A stretch of 64,000 nucleotides of DNA from Kamptonema formosum PCC 6407 (GCF_000332155.1 NZ_KB235903.1:549315-613314); one strand, 5' to 3'; positions 26,801 through 36,400 are shown, counted from the stretch's first letter. Made by a program: numbers and translations. The notes: generated by a model not told the origin, from the letters alone.

Positions 26801-29329
26801 TTGGCGCTGTAAAGTTTGTTCCCGTTCTTCCCGTGAAATTTCAGTACCAATATAAATCGCCATTAACTTGAGAATTTCTAATTCTACCGGCTTGAAAGGC
26901 GACCTACCAGCGGGAGAGGTAAAACTAAGAGTACCGTAAACTCGACCCTGCACCATCACGCGAGCACCGATAAAAGCTTCTAAGCGGCGGACTGTATAGG
27001 CGGGATGGTGTCGCCACTGAGAAGTCCCAGCCGATTCTATAGAAATGGGTTCGAGCGATCGCACTACCTCGCGCTCAAAAGTTCTCCCCAAAGCAAAACC
27101 ATCTCCTTTGGCAAATCCGAAGGGGAAATCTTCTGGTAAATAAGCAGCAATCACCTCATAGCGATCGCCCGCCACTCGCCCCAAAAGTCCAATATCCATC
27201 CTAAAACGCTCGCACCCCATTGCCAGCAGCCGAGAAATTCGCTCCTCAAAATTGCCATTTGTCCCTAAAGTCACCTCATAAAGCGATCGAATTGCCTCCT
27301 CGCTTTCCCGCAAATCCTCCACCGCTTGAAGCTGATGGGAAATATCGCGCAGCGTCCCAAAAACTCCCGTAACTGCGCCTTCGGAATCTAGCATTACCTG
27401 AGCAAACATTTCTACCGTAATAAAGTTAGGCTCGATCGGGGATTGAGGAGCAAGAATTTTTAATTCTGCATCCACGACTTCCAACTTTTTAACAGAGAGC
27501 TCCCGCCGATAAAATTCCGAGCGAAGTGTAATTAAAGACTGAAATAAATTTGCACATTCAGTTTGGTTTTCGGGATGAATCCAATCTAAAAAATTAGTTC
27601 CCAAACACTCAGAAACAGAAAAACCTGTAATCGCGACCCAAGCTGGATTCAGAAAAGTCCAAACACCTGCCGTATCGATCTGGAAAATCGCTGTTTCCTT
27701 AAGGCCTGAGAGCACTTTTGCATACTGTGCCTCATTTGTCCGCAGATCGATCTCTAACTGCTTACTGAGGGTGATATCCGTATTAGTGCCTACCATTCGC
27801 ACGGGTTCACCAGCAATATTTCGCAGTGCTTGACCGCGAGCGAGTACCCAGACAATACTCCCGTCTTTGGAGAGCATCCGAGACTCATTAACGAAGTTAA
27901 TAGTCTTCTTGCCTAAATGGTCTTCTAAAGCCGCCCTTAAGTCATTAATATCATCTGGGTGGACGCGATTGAACCATTCCTCAATGGTGTTAGAAATTTC
28001 GTGGCGATCGCAGCCTAACATCTCCTTCCAACGCACTGAGTAAAAAACTTCCCCAGTTTGGATATTCCAATCCCAAATCCCATCGCTATTAGCTCGAATC
28101 GCCAGATTTGCCCGTTCTGAGCTATCTTTAAAAGCCTCCTCTATTTGTTGGCGATCGGCTTTAAGGCGGTTGACCTCAATCTCAGCTTTGTGCAGTTGAG
28201 AACTAGACTGCTCGATTTGGCGTTGCAACCCTACTAAGCCAGAATGTAGCGATCGCGAATCCAGAGCTTGCAGAAGAATAGTTCTAGGATTCACAATACC
28301 CGTAGGATGCCCCGTATCGTTAACCATCACCAAAGGTAGTTGGTCATAAGTTTTATGCAGCATAGCCAGAGCCGATTCCAGGGTATCCCGCGATCTGATC
28401 GGCGACGGCGAGTTGCTACATACTGTAATCGCCCTAGTCTTGCTCAAGTCAAGCCCCAAAGCCTGCAACTGTAAAATATCGCGAGAACTAACAGCCCCAA
28501 TCAGCTTACCCGTATATTTTTTATGGCCCTCAACACCGCTAGAGCCATTAATTTCTAGTTCTTGACCGTTTCCCCCTTCCGTAATCAGTACATAGCTAGC
28601 GTTATGTTTAAACATCAATTGCGCCAGATAACGCACAGAAGAATTAGCCGGTGCGTGAATGATTCTCGATTGGTGAATCTGCGGGATTTGACCGACTTTG
28701 ATTAAATTAGCGGGGAGTATGAGGGGTGGGGATGGGGAAGATGGGGAGGATGGGGAAGATAGGGAAGATGGGGGGGATTTAGCTACCCTACCTCCCCTAC
28801 CTTCCCTACCTCCCGTCTCTTCCCCTCTCTCCCATCCCCAGTCCCCCATCCCGAATCCTGTTTCCAAGAAACTTTGAGGAGTAATCATACCCACGAGCTC
28901 CTCAGAGTCGCTGACGATTGGTAAGTGTCCGATTTGGTGTTTGCGAAGCAGGGCGAATAGGGTGAAAATGTCAGGAACTTGGGATTCTCTTGCTGAGATC
29001 ACAGACCTAATCATGATTTGCGAGAGCGGAAATCCCCTTAAACTTGCGCCAATCGAGTTGAGCTGTATAATATCTCGCTCTGTCAAGATACCCAGAATAG
29101 TTGCAGGGGCGACCGTAGGAGCCAAAAACGATGCTGCTCCCCTGCCATTTGCCTCTGCTTTCTTGCTGTGTTCCCCTGTCGAGACTCCTGTACCTAAATG
29201 TTGTTCTACTACCAGTACATAGCTAGCACCAGCGCTACTCATCTGCACGATCGCATCTTCCACGGACGTTTGAGGAGTCGCCGTGAGAGGATTGCGATTG
29301 ATGGCCACACTAACAGAGGGGATAAACAT
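23858..29329 (-). CDS. giant hybrid histidine kinase: CBS-CBS-PAS-PAS-GAF-GAF-HisKA-HATPase-REC-REC-Hpt
   Basis: 1823 residues with no clear membrane segment, so probably cytoplasmic. Domains in order: two CBS pairs (about 1-155 and 205-355) separated by a Gly/Arg/Glu- then Ser/Pro-rich linker; coiled coil (365-400); two PAS/PAC domains (405-665); two GAF domains (about 680-1020); HisKA with the phospho-His in [14 protein letters not shown] (about 1050); HATPase with [15 protein letters not shown] and [10 protein letters not shown]; a receiver in which the phospho-acceptor position is Ala ([13 protein letters not shown]); a normal receiver ([13 protein letters not shown]); and a C-terminal Hpt domain with [15 protein letters not shown] domains bind adenine nucleotides, so energy state may be an input. 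It is monocistronic and converges on livF. Confidence 0.9.
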   Translation of the reverse strand: MFIPSVSVAINRNPLTATPQTSVEDAIVQMSSAGASYVLVVEQHLGTGVSTGEHSKKAEANGRGAASFLAPTVAPATILGILTERDIIQLNSIGASLRGFPLSQIMIRSVISARESQVPDIFTLFALLRKHQIGHLPIVSDSEELVGMITPQSFLETGFGMGDWGWERGEETGGREGRGGRVAKSPPSSLSSPSSPSSPSPPLILPANLIKVGQIPQIHQSRIIHAPANSSVRYLAQLMFKHNASYVLITEGGNGQELEINGSSGVEGHKKYTGKLIGAVSSRDILQLQALGLDLSKTRAITVCSNSPSPIRSRDTLESALAMLHKTYDQLPLVMVNDTGHPTGIVNPRTILLQALDSRSLHSGLVGLQRQIEQSSSQLHKAEIEVNRLKADRQQIEEAFKDSSERANLAIRANSDGIWDWNIQTGEVFYSVRWKEMLGCDRHEISNTIEEWFNRVHPDDINDLRAALEDHLGKKTINFVNESRMLSKDGSIVWVLARGQALRNIAGEPVRMVGTNTDITLSKQLEIDLRTNEAQYAKVLSGLKETAIFQIDTAGVWTFLNPAWVAITGFSVSECLGTNFLDWIHPENQTECANLFQSLITLRSEFYRRELSVKKLEVVDAELKILAPQSPIEPNFITVEMFAQVMLDSEGAVTGVFGTLRDISHQLQAVEDLRESEEAIRSLYEVTLGTNGNFEERISRLLAMGCERFRMDIGLLGRVAGDRYEVIAAYLPEDFPFGFAKGDGFALGRTFEREVVRSLEPISIESAGTSQWRHHPAYTVRRLEAFIGARVMVQGRVYGTLSFTSPAGRSPFKPVELEILKLMAIYIGTEISREEREQTLQRQYQRVLLLKQITQKVRSKLDTLEIFQTTATQIGRVFGVNRCTIHSYIIEPYPHLPCVAEYLEPGYESTLDLELSVTYNPYTEQLLAEDAALASPDVFADPLLESSAPMCRRIGLKSMLSVRTSYQGEPNGIITLQQCDVTRQWTTDEIELLEDVAAQVGITLAQAHLLETEVKRQEQLAEQNEALEQARQAAEVANRAKSEFLATMSHEIRTPMNAVIGMTGLLLDMDLTPEQRDFVETIRTSGDALLTIINDILDFSKIESGKMDLEQHPFELRTCIEESLDLLAPKASEKGLELAYLIDSSVPSKVLGDVTRLRQILVNLLGNAVKFTEAGEIVVSVTARKISERHGEELYKLPLSNYQVPVPYEIQIAVKDTGIGIPPDRMDRLFKAFSQVDASTTRQYGGTGLGLAISQRLSEMMGGKMWVVSKAAPVAGNSHSPPIGTRQSMAGSPPEHFVDTQILESGSIFYFTVIAQAVESRSVEEPPEFIKGKRLLIVENHDTNRQVLIKLSQYWGMIPIAAATGAEAMQLLQHNPMVDLAILAMNLADMDGIALANKIRNFELGYSHLVNGSEPARTEPERRLPMVMFTYLGKAEVWKKLENAEINFAGFLTKPLKQSQFYNVLLQIFGDGGVKNKKPENVDVSSVNLGLKQSPHVKEQYPVNPTNETLPATSNAVRANISSSENGRNGNQLRILLAEDNLVNQKVATHLLERIGYRADIAGNGLEALEALRKQFYDVVLMDVQMPQMDGLEATRRICQEWPEQLRPRIIAMTANAMQGDREKCLAAGMNDYITKPVRREELANALSKCKPILREGADLLGLQHSGLLAKSDNGVIPSSFSLSPEKNPPIDAQILQSLRELDDDDDDEPDFLVDLINIFLGDAPRYLDSIKVAIAAGDAGNLKVAAHTLKSSSANLGAMVLSELCKDLEYMARAVSEVGEDQILDLGIAHDRLLKVEAEWQRVRMALEEEIKSFPVKSESFN
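28715..28835. repeat. GGGGAAGAT/CTACCTCCC low-complexity DNA within the kinase gene
   Basis: Purine-rich GGGGATGGGGAAGATGGG-type units followed by CTACCTCCCCTACCTTCCC-type units, all in frame. They encode the Ser/Pro-rich and Gly/Arg-rich linker between the two CBS pairs. Very similar DNA is intergenic at 37862-38035. Confidence 0.8.
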
Positions 29330-30330
29330 CAGGGGGCTAAGAGTGAAATTTGCTGGAAAACCTGACTGTGGCTAGCGGGTTGGCTAATAGGTTCAGAAGG
29401 CACGGTTGACGCGACACTACCCGCTCCTACCTCCAAAATATTGGCATCCAGAGTTAATTCCGCACCACATCCTCACACCGGACAGGTTGCTTAAGCACAG
29501 TTCCATTTGGATTTGTAACGGAGCTTGCCTCTTGCTAGTATGCTTGGAGGCGCGAGCGCAACCAGCCTAATGCAAATATATTGTTACCTTAAGGGATTTG
29601 CCAAAACACAAACCCCTAAAAACACTACTGGCATTTCCCAGCAGCTCTAAGAACGCGGCTAACCCTAGCACAACCCAAGGAGAAAGGAAAAAGGTAGCAT
29701 CTGACCGCAGAAGCAACTAAGCACTCGCGATCGCGGCGCAAAGTACCAGTTTTCTAACTCCCCCAAACACACCAATGCACCCTAGATATCTCATACAGTT
29801 CCGATCTTAGGCATCTGCAAACCGCTAATTTCCCAGTAGCAGAGACCCCAGGATACTGTTGTCACTGAGTAGCGAACGGACTAGCAGCTCATAGACTTGC
29901 CACTGGCAGTCTCAGGCTAAGCCGAGTTTTACTCATATACTCCCACATTAACAAAATACTGCCAGCCGGCCAGATCCAATTGGTCGATGTGAAGCTTGAT
30001 TTGCCCCTTCATGAAACTTACAGACTTTTCGCCACGAAAACCCACCCCTTCAGGGGTCGGGATGAGTAAATGCGGATGAGAGCCGCATTGCCATATTCTT
30101 TATATTCAAGTTACTGGGAACTCGTGACTTAAACTTTTATCAGCCGAAGCAAATCAAAAGAGTCAGGGTTGTCAAAAGAGCCGATGGCTTCTATTGCCAA
30201 TTCCTAAATCAAAGACTCGTTCTTTTAACGGCATTGGTTGCACCTGGCTGCAAGCTGAATAAGTCTTTGATGACGTATATCAAGGGTAAATTCAATTTTT
30301 AAGACTTGTTAATAATTAGCTTTTTTTTGT
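29330..30330. other. 1-kb gene-free region upstream of the hybrid kinase
   Basis: No ORF with a credible start or codon pattern on either strand. I looked for RNase P RNA, tmRNA, SRP RNA and 6S RNA landmarks and did not recognise any. It contains a two-hairpin structure at 30036-30092 that resembles the left end of an IS200/IS605-type element. Confidence 0.6.
30036..30092 (+). mobile_element. solo IS200/IS605-like left end (relic)
   Basis: GAAAAC, then a hairpin ACCCC-TTCA-GGGGT (30044-30057), then GGGATGAGTAAATGC with a second hairpin ATGCGG/CCGCAT (30070-30088). The left end of the tnpB element (complement of 54032-54087) has the same order: GAAAAC, hairpin, GGGATGAAAGGGCATTGC, second hairpin. 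No tnpA or tnpB follows, so it is a relic or a solo end. Confidence 0.5.
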
Positions 30331-31020
30331 TCACAAAAAGTGATAAGGAGGTAAAGCCTCTCCTAGTTGTATCTCCCAGTGGGGGCAAGTTTCTTGCAAA
30401 GTCTGATATCTTTCTAACAGTAAATATTCGTCTTGAAAGTTGACTAAAACATAAATCCGCCCTTCCCCATCTGCTGTTGGTTCCACTGTTGCAGATGGAT
30501 AAGTTTCGCTAGCCAGCGTACAAGCTTTTTGCCACTCTGCTGCTTGGACTTCATTAAAATCTTGGATTTGTTGATATCGCTGCTTTTTAGCCAGAAAATA
30601 CTGCCTTCCTCCTGTTTCCAAAGGTAATGGTTCCTCTGGCGGCAAAAGGGGGGTAAATTTTAAGCTATATTCGCCTTTTCCCTCAAGTTGTTCTAACTTT
30701 TCTAGGTATTGTTGACTATGAGATTTTAAATGTATCTGCAAGCTTTCTGTAGAGGCAAAGTAAGTCCCAAAGCGTAGGGGTAAAACAGACGTTTGACGAA
30801 ATACTTGACAGATGACCCGATCGTGGGCTAAAACTGCCTGCATTAAGCGATCGCTGTCATCTTCAAAGGAGACTACAGATATTTCTGGCTCTACAAGTGC
30901 GGATAGGCTATCGCTACTAAAAATCTGAACTTCACCGGCAATTCCACTAGGTAAGTCCAGGGGCGTGAGAGGTGTTTTGAGTAGAGCGTAAGTGTGAAGG
31001 TTATACTGATGGGACTCCAC
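30331..31020 (-). CDS. gas vesicle protein, GvpL/GvpF family (GvpW-like)
   Basis: 229 residues. The family hallmark VLPLRFGTYFAS follows AHDRVICQVFRQTS; the middle part has the conserved YLEKLEQLEGKGEYSLKFTP-type helix, and the C-terminal ILVNFQDEYLLLERYQ region fits. GvpF/L proteins are small accessory proteins of gas vesicle assembly, thought to help seed or chaperone GvpA. In cyanobacteria two such proteins occur, GvpF and a more distant one called GvpW; this shorter, divergent copy is the likely GvpW. Start is a GTG at 31020. It is divergent from gvpV (166-bp gap). Confidence 0.8.
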   Translation of the reverse strand: MESHQYNLHTYALLKTPLTPLDLPSGIAGEVQIFSSDSLSALVEPEISVVSFEDDSDRLMQAVLAHDRVICQVFRQTSVLPLRFGTYFASTESLQIHLKSHSQQYLEKLEQLEGKGEYSLKFTPLLPPEEPLPLETGGRQYFLAKKQRYQQIQDFNEVQAAEWQKACTLASETYPSATVEPTADGEGRIYVLVNFQDEYLLLERYQTLQETCPHWEIQLGEALPPYHFL

Positions 31021-31186
31021 AAGTTTATATTAATAGTTATGATATAATTTTAACACCTGCGGCAATCTGTGTCTAGTGATTTAGCAGACAAATTCTGGTA
31101 AGGTGGGCGCTGCTATCATTTAATTCGATTAGAATAGCATCGCATCAGGACACGCCCTACTATTAGAAATATAATAGGAGTTGTTT

Positions 31187-31501
31187 ATGTCTTTTCTTCG
31201 CGCACGCGGTACTATCCGACCCAAAATTAGCACGATGCCTCGACCGAAGACGGAGGCTTCAATGCAGCTAGAGCTTTACAAGTTGGCGATGGAAAAGCAG
31301 CGGATTCAACAAGAATTGAGGGTTTTGGAACAGCGAAAGCAACAGTTACAAGAACGCTTAATTATTGTTAATAACGAGGTTGTTGAAGTCGAAAAAAAAA
31401 CTATAGAATTGCGCCTCGGCGTTCCTGATGTACCTCAGTCAGCGACTCCTAACACCATTGCTGATTCAAAAAAATTAGATACTTTTTACTTGGAATATTA
31501 A
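31187..31501 (+). CDS. gvpV: gas vesicle protein GvpV
   Basis: 104 residues. The N-terminal motif MSFLRARGTIRPKISTMPRP matches the small cyanobacterial gas vesicle protein GvpV as I remember it from Microcystis; the rest is a Gln/Glu/Arg-rich coiled coil (MEKQRIQQELRVLEQRKQQL). Its precise role is unknown. I chose the ATG at 31187, preceded by AATAGGAG, over the in-frame TTG at 31181. It is the only plus-strand gene of the gas vesicle group, placed between gvpW-like and gvpG. Confidence 0.72.
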   Translation: MSFLRARGTIRPKISTMPRPKTEASMQLELYKLAMEKQRIQQELRVLEQRKQQLQERLIIVNNEVVEVEKKTIELRLGVPDVPQSATPNTIADSKKLDTFYLEY

Positions 31502-31502
31502 T

Positions 31503-31663
31503 ATTAGTGGTTAGTTGTTAGTTGTTAGTTGTAGGACTTACCAAGGTGGCCCAGAAACCGGGTTTTTTACCAAAATACTTCGTTCCAGCCCACAGATTCC
31601 CTAAAAACCCGGTTTCTCTGGTCATAGCGCATAAATCCTGAATGAGCAATTACCCATTACCAA
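31503..31663. repeat. TTAGTTG heptamers and GAAACCGGG element, copy 3
   Basis: TTAGTTG units at 31505-31532, then a palindromic element (31533-31640) with GTAGGACTTACC at one end, CAGAAACCGGGTTTTTTACC inside and AACCCGGTTTCT in the other arm. A short ACCCATT/ACCAATT array follows and supplies the gvpG stop codon. Confidence 0.78.
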
Positions 31664-31918
31664 TTACCCATTATCCTCTTCCTCATTCGCCATATCTTCC
31701 ATTTCCTGTATTTTGATTAACAGTGCTTCCTCCTGTTCTTCAAAGTCTTCTTCGGAAACTTCCCCTAAATCAAAAGCTAGCTGTAAAGCTAATAATTGCT
31801 TGCCCAAGTTTTCAGTCTCATTAAGTTCAGAATCAACCCGTTCTTGAATTTGTTCGCCAATCCACATTATGCCACTAATTGGGCCTAATACGGGAAGAGT
31901 CAATAAATCAAAAAGCAT
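31664..31918 (-). CDS. gvpG: gas vesicle protein GvpG
   Basis: 84 residues. The N-terminus MLFDLLTLPVLGPISGIMWI followed by GEQIQERVDSE and a Glu-rich C-terminal helix (LGEVSEEDFEEQEEALLIKI) is diagnostic of GvpG, a small accessory protein needed for gas vesicle assembly in several organisms. It follows gvpF after 15 bp on the same strand, so the two are co-transcribed. The end of the gene borders a tandem repeat. Confidence 0.9.
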   Translation of the reverse strand: MLFDLLTLPVLGPISGIMWIGEQIQERVDSELNETENLGKQLLALQLAFDLGEVSEEDFEEQEEALLIKIQEMEDMANEEEDNG

Positions 31919-31933
31919 AAGTTTTTCTCCAAT

Positions 31934-32680
31934 TTAACTAAGTTGAGCAAAGGTATAAGGTGCAGTAAAATTGTTATAGCGAATTCTCAATCTCTCTCCA
32001 AATTTTAGGTCTATTTCTTCGACGGTTTCCCCAAACTTAGGTTCGCTTTCCCAAGGAATCAAAAAAGCTGCATTATAAATCATCCCTTCTCTGAGCATAG
32101 CACTTTCTATTACTTCCACAGCTAAATAATTTAACTCATTCCGAAAAGCCTGAACTACTGTTTCTTTCCGATGTTCTAAAGCAGCCTCAATCATTTGACC
32201 AATTTGGATGATTTGATCCATACTTAGCGCTTGACCTTCCAAGGAATCCCGTTTTTCTTTTAAGCTTGGATTTGATTCCATCAATGCTTGCAATTCAACG
32301 GTTGTCTCCCAAAATACTTTAACACTAACTTCTTGCAATCCTGTTAATTTTTCAAATAATTCTTTGAGTTGAGTTTGATAAGGGTTAGTTAGTTGTTCTG
32401 TTACCGCCTCCCAAGTTTTGATTACCATCCCAAAACGCAGAGGTAAAAGTGTGCGGAAACCTGCTGACATTGCTTCTTCTAAAACTTTTTCGTGACTCAG
32501 CAAGTGGCGGCGCGAAGCTAGGTATTTTTCTTGGGTAGCTTGGGAATACAAGAAGGTAAAACCGTCCAAATTTTTGCTATGAACTGGTTTTTGGTCGAGT
32601 CCTTTTAAGTTTAAATTGCAAGGGCCAGGAGTAGGAAAAATTCCGTAAAGGTAGAAGCCACAATCCATAAAGTTTGCCAA
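31934..32680 (-). CDS. gvpF: gas vesicle protein GvpF (GvpL/GvpF family)
   Basis: 248 residues. Start MANFMDCGFYLYGIFPTPGP, then the family hallmark FRTLLPLRFGMVIKTWEAV and the helix KELFEKLTGLQEVSVKVFWE; the C-terminal LNYLAVEVIESAMLREGMIY and YNNFTAPYTFAQL match the second domain, typical of GvpF. It is an accessory protein of gas vesicle assembly. It is probably co-transcribed with the upstream AAA+ ATPase (47-bp gap with heptamer repeat) and gvpG. Confidence 0.9.
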   Translation of the reverse strand: MANFMDCGFYLYGIFPTPGPCNLNLKGLDQKPVHSKNLDGFTFLYSQATQEKYLASRRHLLSHEKVLEEAMSAGFRTLLPLRFGMVIKTWEAVTEQLTNPYQTQLKELFEKLTGLQEVSVKVFWETTVELQALMESNPSLKEKRDSLEGQALSMDQIIQIGQMIEAALEHRKETVVQAFRNELNYLAVEVIESAMLREGMIYNAAFLIPWESEPKFGETVEEIDLKFGERLRIRYNNFTAPYTFAQLS

Positions 32681-32696
32681 AATAAGTAGCTATATT

Positions 32697-32741
32697 TAAT
32701 TAACAGTTAACGGTTAACGGTTAACAGTTAACGGTTAACAC
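32697..32741. repeat. GTTAACG/GTTAACA heptamer repeat
   Basis: About six 7-base units between the ATPase gene and gvpF. The repeat overlaps the last codons and the stop of the ATPase gene (32728-32741). Confidence 0.85.
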
Positions 32742-34563
32742 TTTGCCGCTGTTCTGCTAGCCGCTCATAAGCTGTGCTAAAATGAGTCGTGGTAATTTGA
32801 ATAGCACTCGCATCTGGTAAACTTTGGGCGCGGTAGCAGCGGATGGCTTCAACTGCGGCTTGATTGCTAAAAAGTGCTAAATCTGCACCGTTCCAACCTT
32901 CTGTTAAAGTTGCCCAATATCCCAAATCTACTCGCTCTAAAGGTCTGTCTTGATTGTGTATTTCTAAAATTGCTAAACGGTTTTCTAGATTTGGTAAGTC
33001 TACCTTTAATTGTAAATCTAAACGACCGGATCTAAGCAAGGCGGGGTCGATAATTTCCGGGCGGTTAGTAGCGCCAATTAGCAGAACATTGGCGCTATTA
33101 TGCAGACCATCTAATTCTGTTAATAATTGTCCCACTACGCGATCGCTTACGCCGGAATCCCCACTATGACGACCCCGCGCGGGGGCTAAACTGTCAATTT
33201 CATCGATAAATACGACGCAGGGGGAGGCTTGACGGGCTTTGGTAAATAATTCTCGCACGGCTTGTTCCGATGCGCCTACCCAACGACTGAGTAATTCTGG
33301 CCCGTTGACGCAGATAAAATTTGCCCTAGCTTGGGAGGCGACTGCTTTTGCGAGTAAGGTTTTGCCGGTTCCTGGTGGCCCCCAGAGTAAAATTCCTCGC
33401 GGTGCGATCGCTTTGGTTTGGCGGTAAAGTTCTGGATGTAAGAGTGCCCCTTCCACTGATTCCCGCAGAGTTTGTTTGATGCTTTCTAGTCCGCCAATTT
33501 CTTCCCAAGGGACATTCGGAGATTCTATTTCAACGCTTCGCAATACGGCGGGTTTGATTTCTTTAAGGGCCTGCAAAAAGTCGGAGTGAGTTACACTCAT
33601 GGTGTCGGGAATTACTGCTTCTAGTTCGGGGATGTGGCGACGTAAGGCGCTATAGGCAGCTTTTTGACAGACTGCTTTTAAGTCTGCGCCTACAAATCCT
33701 ACTGCTAAATCGGCGATCGCGCTTAAGTTTACTGTCTCATCTAGGGGTTGCGATCGCGTCAGAATTTGCAAAATTTCCAATCTTCCCTGACAGTCTGGTA
33801 CGGGAAAATGGACTTCGCGATCGAAGCGACCTGGACGGCGTAAAGCGGGGTCGAGATGGTCGGGACGATTAGTAGCTGCTAGCAGAATCACGCCTTTTGT
33901 TTGAGCAAAACCATCCATTAAACTTAACAGTTGAGCAACGAGGCGCTTTTCTACTTCACCTTCAACTTTACTGCGATCGGGCGCGAGGCTATCAATTTCA
34001 TCAATAAATACTAAACAAGGGGCATTTTTCGCTGCTTTTTCAAATATTGCCCGCAATTTTTGCTCAGCTTCGCCGTAATATTTACTCATTACTTCCGGGC
34101 CTGCAAGGGCAATATAATTAACACCTAATTCATCAGCGAGAGCACGGGCAGTGAGGGTTTTTCCTGTTCCTGGTGGCCCCACTAATAGGACACCTTTTGT
34201 CGGTTCTAAGCCCAGTTTTTCCAGTAATTCTGGTCGTTTGAGGGGAATCGCCACTAATTCTTTAAGTTCTTTAAGAACTTGGCCGAGTCCGCCTACATCT
34301 TGAAGAGAAGGGATTTGTGTCGGTGGGGTAACGCTTGGTTCTGGCCCGGTGGTTTCAGTAGAGGTAGGTTGAGTACGGATGCGAGTAGTACCGATATCCG
34401 TTTTGGGAGTTCCAGAACGGGGGATGTTCCCTTGGCGAGGAACGCTACTTAGGGGACGGGTATTAACTTGTACGTCCGCTTTGAGTTCTCCGCTTTGTAT
34501 TTTTTCTTCCAGGGTTTTTGCTAGTTCTAGCAACTGATCGAAACCTTTGAATAAATCGTTCAT
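32728..34563 (-). CDS. CDC48/VCP-like AAA+ ATPase with two AAA domains, linked to gas vesicle genes
   Basis: 611 residues. An N-terminal helical and Pro/Thr-rich region (1-88) replaces the CDC48 N-domain. The first AAA module has Walker A GPPGTGKT at 129-136, Walker [18 protein letters not shown] and the second-region arginine in [12 protein letters not shown]. The second has [35 protein letters not shown] and [16 protein letters not shown]. It should form a hexamer that remodels or unfolds proteins. It is the first gene of a likely transcript with gvpF and gvpG, so a chaperone role in gas vesicle assembly is likely but not proven. Confidence 0.85.
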   Translation of the reverse strand: MNDLFKGFDQLLELAKTLEEKIQSGELKADVQVNTRPLSSVPRQGNIPRSGTPKTDIGTTRIRTQPTSTETTGPEPSVTPPTQIPSLQDVGGLGQVLKELKELVAIPLKRPELLEKLGLEPTKGVLLVGPPGTGKTLTARALADELGVNYIALAGPEVMSKYYGEAEQKLRAIFEKAAKNAPCLVFIDEIDSLAPDRSKVEGEVEKRLVAQLLSLMDGFAQTKGVILLAATNRPDHLDPALRRPGRFDREVHFPVPDCQGRLEILQILTRSQPLDETVNLSAIADLAVGFVGADLKAVCQKAAYSALRRHIPELEAVIPDTMSVTHSDFLQALKEIKPAVLRSVEIESPNVPWEEIGGLESIKQTLRESVEGALLHPELYRQTKAIAPRGILLWGPPGTGKTLLAKAVASQARANFICVNGPELLSRWVGASEQAVRELFTKARQASPCVVFIDEIDSLAPARGRHSGDSGVSDRVVGQLLTELDGLHNSANVLLIGATNRPEIIDPALLRSGRLDLQLKVDLPNLENRLAILEIHNQDRPLERVDLGYWATLTEGWNGADLALFSNQAAVEAIRCYRAQSLPDASAIQITTTHFSTAYERLAEQRQSVNR

Positions 34564-34978
34564 GGCATCCTCAGCTAGCGTAGTTTCATACTAACATTTA
34601 TGTCAGAGTTCGTTAGGATTTTGTGGCGATCGCAATGTATCTAAATAATTTTTTAGGCAATTTTATAGGACTTATAAAAGACCTAACCCCCCAGCCCTCT
34701 CTTGCCTACAAGGGAAGGGGGAGAAAGAAAGACCAGCCATTTCCTCTTCCCCTACAAGGTGAATAGGGGGACAAAGAAAAAAAGTAATTCCCCCCTCCCC
34801 TATGAGGGGAGGAGGGTAGGGGGGAGAAGTCAGATTTGGTCTGTATCAAAAATCGGGATGCTACCAAAAAATTTGCCCGGAAGAGAAAGACAAAATTTCA
34901 GATTGTCTTTCTAATTCCGGGCAAAAAAAATCTCAGCTATAAATCGCCTAAACGATTATCCCCAAGAGCATTTCACTC
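34564..34978. other. intergenic region with poly-C/poly-G palindromes and a terminator
   Basis: Contains CCCCCCAGCCCTCTC/GGGAAGGGGGAG and CCCCCCTCCCC/GGGGAGGAGGG inverted runs at about 34688-34830, resembling the core of the MITE at 19095. A strong hairpin lies at 34872-34928 (listed separately). No gene was seen. Confidence 0.6.
34872..34928 (-). terminator. intrinsic terminator of the RNA-binding protein gene
   Basis: Long hairpin: TTTGCCCGGAA and GAGAAAGACAA pair with TTGTCTTTCT and TTCCGGGCAAA around a short loop. Read on the minus strand it is followed by ATTTTTT (complement of 34866-34872). It lies about 50 bp beyond the stop codon of the RRM gene. Confidence 0.82.
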
Positions 34979-35284
34979 TTAGTAACGGCGAGAAGAGCGA
35001 TTGTTGTTAGACCAGTTACCACCACCAGAACCACCTCTTTCTTCGCGAGGCTTGGCTTTATTAACTTTCAGGTCGCGACCCATCCACTCAGCGCCGTCAA
35101 GGGCTTCAATTGCTGCTGCTTCTTCGGCTTCTGTTCCCATTTCTACGAAAGCGAAGCCCCGTAGACTACCAGTTTCGCGGTCTGTAGGCAACTGAACGCG
35201 CTTGACAGTGCCGTACTCTGCAAAAGTTTGGCTAAGGTGCTCTTGAGTCACCTCATAGGATAAGTTGCCGACGTAAATTGACAT
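34979..35284 (-). CDS. RRM-type RNA-binding protein (cyanobacterial Rbp family)
   Basis: 101 residues. A single RNA recognition motif with RNP2 IYVGNLSYE at the start and RNP1 LRGFAFVEM near residue 43, followed by a short Gly/Asn/Ser/Arg-rich tail (RGGSGGGNWSNNNRSSRRY). Cyanobacterial Rbp proteins bind single-stranded RNA, many are cold-induced, and some help to localise photosystem mRNAs at the thylakoid. The ATG is preceded by a GGAGA ribosome binding site. A terminator follows it. Confidence 0.92.
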   Translation of the reverse strand: MSIYVGNLSYEVTQEHLSQTFAEYGTVKRVQLPTDRETGSLRGFAFVEMGTEAEEAAAIEALDGAEWMGRDLKVNKAKPREERGGSGGGNWSNNNRSSRRY

Positions 35285-35494
35285 AAATCATCTCCAGAAT
35301 CAAATGTTGTAGAGAGTTAGATTCGGAGAAACGTTGATAAAACGAGTTACACTGCCGAAAATAAGCCTTATAAAAATACTCTAGCACAGGGGGTAGCTTT
35401 ATGGGGAGAATTTTTTATGAATATTTATTTCTGTGCGATCGCATAACTATCAAAAGCGACCTGAAATATTCATATATATTCTCTGCCATAGTTT

Positions 35495-36400
35495 TTACCT
35501 CTTCATTGCCGATCGCACATAAGGTTCTGGGTCTTCAGCCACCCAACCTAAATTAGAATTGTAGCGAACTTCAAAATGCAAATGTGGCTGGACAATATCA
35601 GGTTTTCCAGTTATCCCCACCTTTCCCAAAATATCTCCCTGCTGCACCTTTTGACCGACTTTCACTGCAATATTACCTAAGTGACCGTAGCGAGTTTGTT
35701 TTCCCGCCTGATGGTTCACAACCACTAAATTGCCATAAGTCCCTTGGGGCCCAGCAAAGGCCACCGTACCCGCACCTACACTTAAAACCTGTGTCCCAGT
35801 TGCTGCCAATATATCTATACCGCTATGGAAAAACACTTGACCCCGAACCGGATGTAACTGCCAGCCGTAACCTAACCCTTCCTTTGCTGTAGCAGGCAGA
35901 GGATAGCCTTGTAAAGCGGTTAAACCCTGACTAGCAGAAGTTCCTGGCGACCAATTCACACCGGGTACAAACACCACCTGCGGTGTAAGCTGACAGCCAT
36001 TCACCTCAAATAGCACGTCGGCTCGGACTTTGTAAACATCAGCCAGCTTTTGCCAAGTCCAACCTGTGGGTACTTCTACGCGGATGCCGTTGTAGGGAGG
36101 AATGGCGATCGCGATCCCAATAGGGGCTAAACCTCCTCTCAATGGCGGATTCATCCCCATCAGCGTAGCCGGAATTAAATTATACTGCCGTGCTATGCTC
36201 TCCAGAGTTTCACCTGGGGCGACAGTATGACGCTTGATGCGATCGAGTGCCGGCGGCTGACATATCGAGTCGGCCTCTGGTGAAGGCGAATTGGGAGGAA
36301 GATTTGTTGGTGTTGGCGCGGGAATTGCTGAAGTTGCCAAAACTGAGGCCATCAACCAGAAAAGAGCCGAAAATGGGAGAAACAAGCGTTGAAAAGTCAT
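35495..36400 (-). CDS. LysM and M23 peptidoglycan endopeptidase, exported
   Basis: 301 residues. A signal peptide (about 1-26) is followed by a Pro-rich linker, a LysM domain (HTVAPGETLESIARQYNLIP, about 58-105) and a second LysM-like segment (VPTGWTWQKLADVYKV, about 110-150). The C-terminal M23 domain has the zinc ligands in HSGIDILA (H and D) and PHLHFEVRYN (HLH), with the conserved YGHLGNI. It would cleave cell wall peptides or act as a regulator of amidases in septum remodelling. All zinc ligands appear present. Confidence 0.9.
   Translation of the reverse strand: MTFQRLFLPFSALFWLMASVLATSAIPAPTPTNLPPNSPSPEADSICQPPALDRIKRHTVAPGETLESIARQYNLIPATLMGMNPPLRGGLAPIGIAIAIPPYNGIRVEVPTGWTWQKLADVYKVRADVLFEVNGCQLTPQVVFVPGVNWSPGTSASQGLTALQGYPLPATAKEGLGYGWQLHPVRGQVFFHSGIDILAATGTQVLSVGAGTVAFAGPQGTYGNLVVVNHQAGKQTRYGHLGNIAVKVGQKVQQGDILGKVGITGKPDIVQPHLHFEVRYNSNLGWVAEDPEPYVRSAMKR

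Noticed and set aside
29330-30330. Possible RNase P RNA, tmRNA, SRP RNA or 6S RNA in the long gene-free stretch
   Set aside because: None of the conserved core sequences that I know for these RNAs could be found on either strand.
33326-33508. ORFs antisense or in other frames of the AAA+ ATPase and other large genes
   Set aside because: They follow the codon pattern of the real gene on the other strand or frame, have no start signals and match no family.
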